This document shows, one piece after another, positions 27,404 to 29,109 of a stretch of 29,109 nucleotides of DNA. Under the pieces are notes generated by a model. It ran no database searches, was not told the origin of the DNA, and saw only the letters and a list, made by a program, of their open reading frames with translations. Each line of letters opens with the position of its first letter. Position 1 is the stretch's first letter. The position numbers were made by a program, and so were the translations under genes. The stretch spans positions 1 to 29,109 of the forward strand of contig NW_026570612.1 in the NCBI RefSeq assembly GCF_019649055.1. Direction: 5' to 3'. The DNA is from Paramacrobiotus metropolitanus. Lineage: Eukaryota > Tardigrada > Eutardigrada > Parachela > Macrobiotidae.

Positions 27404-28654
27404 AAATTAACTGCTAATCGGTGAAAGTAAAAGCTAATTGCTTCTAATCTATAAAAGTAAAAACTACTTACAGGCCACAAAGTCTGCTAGAACAGAGGCC
27501 AACATCGGTATGATGTGCTGCAGTTCACACATCTGCGTTTCGGGCAATCTGTATTATGCAAGGATGCCGGGGCTTGCTACACTTTTGTTTACACAGTGAA
27601 ACAGCATAGTAAGCCTTTGCGAAAAGTGGCCAGGCCCTGGTACGACGTTCCCGCTAGGACCTGTTGGATAATCGTACTTTACGTCAGATGCGATTTGAAG
27701 CCATGCATCGTTTACCCCTCATCGAAGGTTGTGCACTGCGCACGGTTGTCATGACGATGGATGTATTGTATTGAAACCGGCAACTTGTGTAGTCGTTATA
27801 ATTATAGTAAACTCCGTTTACAATGAAAACGTACGAAACTCCCATAAGAAGCCCATTGTGCAACCACAACTCGCTGTCTTTGCGAATTATTTATATCTAG
27901 GCCGTTTCCATTCATTCTGGCCACCCAAAATGATGGGTGGCCAAAATTAGGTTTCTTAGTTTTCTTAGGTTGACACATGCATTGAAGTACAGGATTTTTG
28001 TGTTTCACTTAATATTTTCAAACTTGCGATAGGATAGATCTGGTATAAAAATATAAAGAAAAAATCGACGACAAAGCAGTGGTCAGATTTTTCGCGGGGG
28101 ATAAGATGTGATGAAACGGGATGTCGCGCGGTTTTTTGTATGAACGGAAAGCTGGAGTTGTTGTTCAGTGTTTAGCGAACGAGCATTTTGTAAACTTTGT
28201 AATAGACAGATCCGACTTTCCGAGATTCCTGTGCGAGCTCGCATTGGGCACGCCTCTCCATTTCTGACAGTGTCTCCGGTAATATTGCAAAGGTCACGTA
28301 GCCTTCAGTGAAACAGAACGGAGTCCGGCGAATTTAGCACGGGCTTTGAGTGGAAAATCGCCCAGCGTGAACTGTTTTGGACAGTAGCATCAGTGGAATT
28401 TTTTGACAAATTTTAAATTGGAAGGAGACAAGGATGATTTTTGAGTCAAACCGCATTTTTATTCTGGTCTGCTTTAATTTAAACCTCGCTGTATTGCAAG
28501 CCACGCTTTGAGCCTTTACGTACTGACACTGTAAGTACTGGTTTTTAATTCAGTCCGTCTGCAATACTTTGAAGTAAAACCTATTAGAGCCAGCGGTGAA
28601 TGTCGGACGGCTGACCTTTTCTAAAACTTCAGTTTCTTTAGCCCAGTGGTCACA
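27404..28654. other. no gene recognised
   Basis: Only short frames without motifs. A fragment of the fold-back type (TTCTGGCCACCC...GGGTGGCCAAAA followed by TTAGGTTTCTTAG) lies at 27905-27972. Confidence 0.4.
27905..27972. repeat. fold-back fragment E
   Basis: The short hairpin CTGGCCACCC / GGGTGGCCAA is followed by GGTTTCTTAGTTTTCTTAGG, the reverse complement of the CCTAAGAAA core of element A. Confidence 0.55.
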
Positions 28655-29047
28655 CAAAAGCTTGCTATCCGATTGCCGAGATATCGTGAAACAAAATGGG
28701 CGAAAAGTTTAAATGCATTGTCGCGCACCCAAAGTCGGGCTAAAATTGGTTCACTTTCGACCTTATGGCCATGTGTATTTTACAGCAAAGTTTCAAGAAG
28801 ATCGGGTAATAACCAGACTTTTGGTGCACGACAATTCATTTAAACTTTTTGCCCATTTTGTTTCACCATATCTCGGCAACTGGAAGTTGCGCGCGCAGAC
28901 GGTTTTCAGAACAATGTAAACAAATCATTTAGCTTCAAAATGACATAAAGCATTACAAAAAAGTGATTTGGAGTGCGCACAAGCGAAAGTTTTAGTGTAT
29001 GTATATTGTATACCATTTTTGACGCTAGGTACCGGGCCATTTTCCTT
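28655..29047. mobile_element. long-inverted-repeat MITE, copy 3 (left arm shortened)
   Basis: The right arm is complete, ending GGTACCGGGCCATTTTCCTTAA. The left side retains only the inner part (GCCGAGATATCGTGAAACAAAATGGG). Between them, CACTTTCGACCTTATGG matches copy 1, but the AT-rich centre has been lost. Confidence 0.75.
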
Positions 29048-29109
29048 AAAACACGATAATCTTAAGCGGAGTTACTACTGTTTGCACCCTTTTACTAGAA
29101 AAAAAGCCA

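Overview
The window looks like animal nuclear DNA. Coding stretches are interrupted by very short GT-AG introns (57 and 67 bp, one of 148 bp). There is a rhodopsin-type GPCR, an F-box protein and a protein kinase, and the rest is dominated by non-LTR retrotransposon pieces, MITEs and fold-back repeats. The F-box family, the tiny introns and the GPCR style remind me of tardigrades, but that is a memory-based guess of low certainty. No rRNA, tRNA, CRISPR array or viral gene was recognised.

Layout. 100-715: 3' end of a retrotransposon ORF with a zinc motif and a restriction-like endonuclease. 716-3840: mostly anonymous DNA with simple repeats. 3878-5687: broken gene for a Tudor/Agenet-like plus F-box protein with a 57-bp intron. 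6070-7224: GPCR with three frameshifts. 7561-8392: fold-back element with a (CCTAAGAAA)-type core. 8565-9060: retrotransposon relic. 9696-10487: inverted second copy of the F-box gene 3' half. 11319-14846: nearly full-length non-LTR retrotransposon (C2H2 finger, reverse transcriptase, zinc motif, endonuclease) holding a nested 5'-truncated copy of its own family. 15309-15614: 111-bp higher-order tandem repeat. 16139-16992: second fold-back element. 17378-18011: unknown gene exon ending in a 61-bp inverted repeat. 18613-19238, 25699-26200 and 28655-29047: three members of one long-inverted-repeat MITE family. 20757-23054: kinase/Hsp70 fusion gene. 23586-24036 and 26227-26365: two hAT-like MITEs with perfect 8-bp target duplications. 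27200-27350: small Cys/His protein exon.

The most interesting gene is the minus-strand fusion at 23054-20757. One 467-codon ORF contains both the last helices of a kinase C-lobe and an Hsp70-type nucleotide-binding domain, so the fusion does not depend on joining separate ORFs. The kinase keeps most catalytic residues but has HGD and DLD in place of HRD and DFG. The Hsp70 half has lost several ATP-phosphate-binding motifs. This suggests a kinase with a chaperone-derived, perhaps non-hydrolysing, regulatory domain. The reading frame slips by one base at an A7 run between the halves.

The second theme is repeats. Several unrelated-looking elements share one plan: arms of short degenerate tandem units in opposite orientation around a CCTAAGAAA-like core. 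In addition, both dated retrotransposon insertions carry a perfect hairpin at their 5' junction. Many genes here are off by a single base, so some breaks may be assembly indels rather than real mutations.
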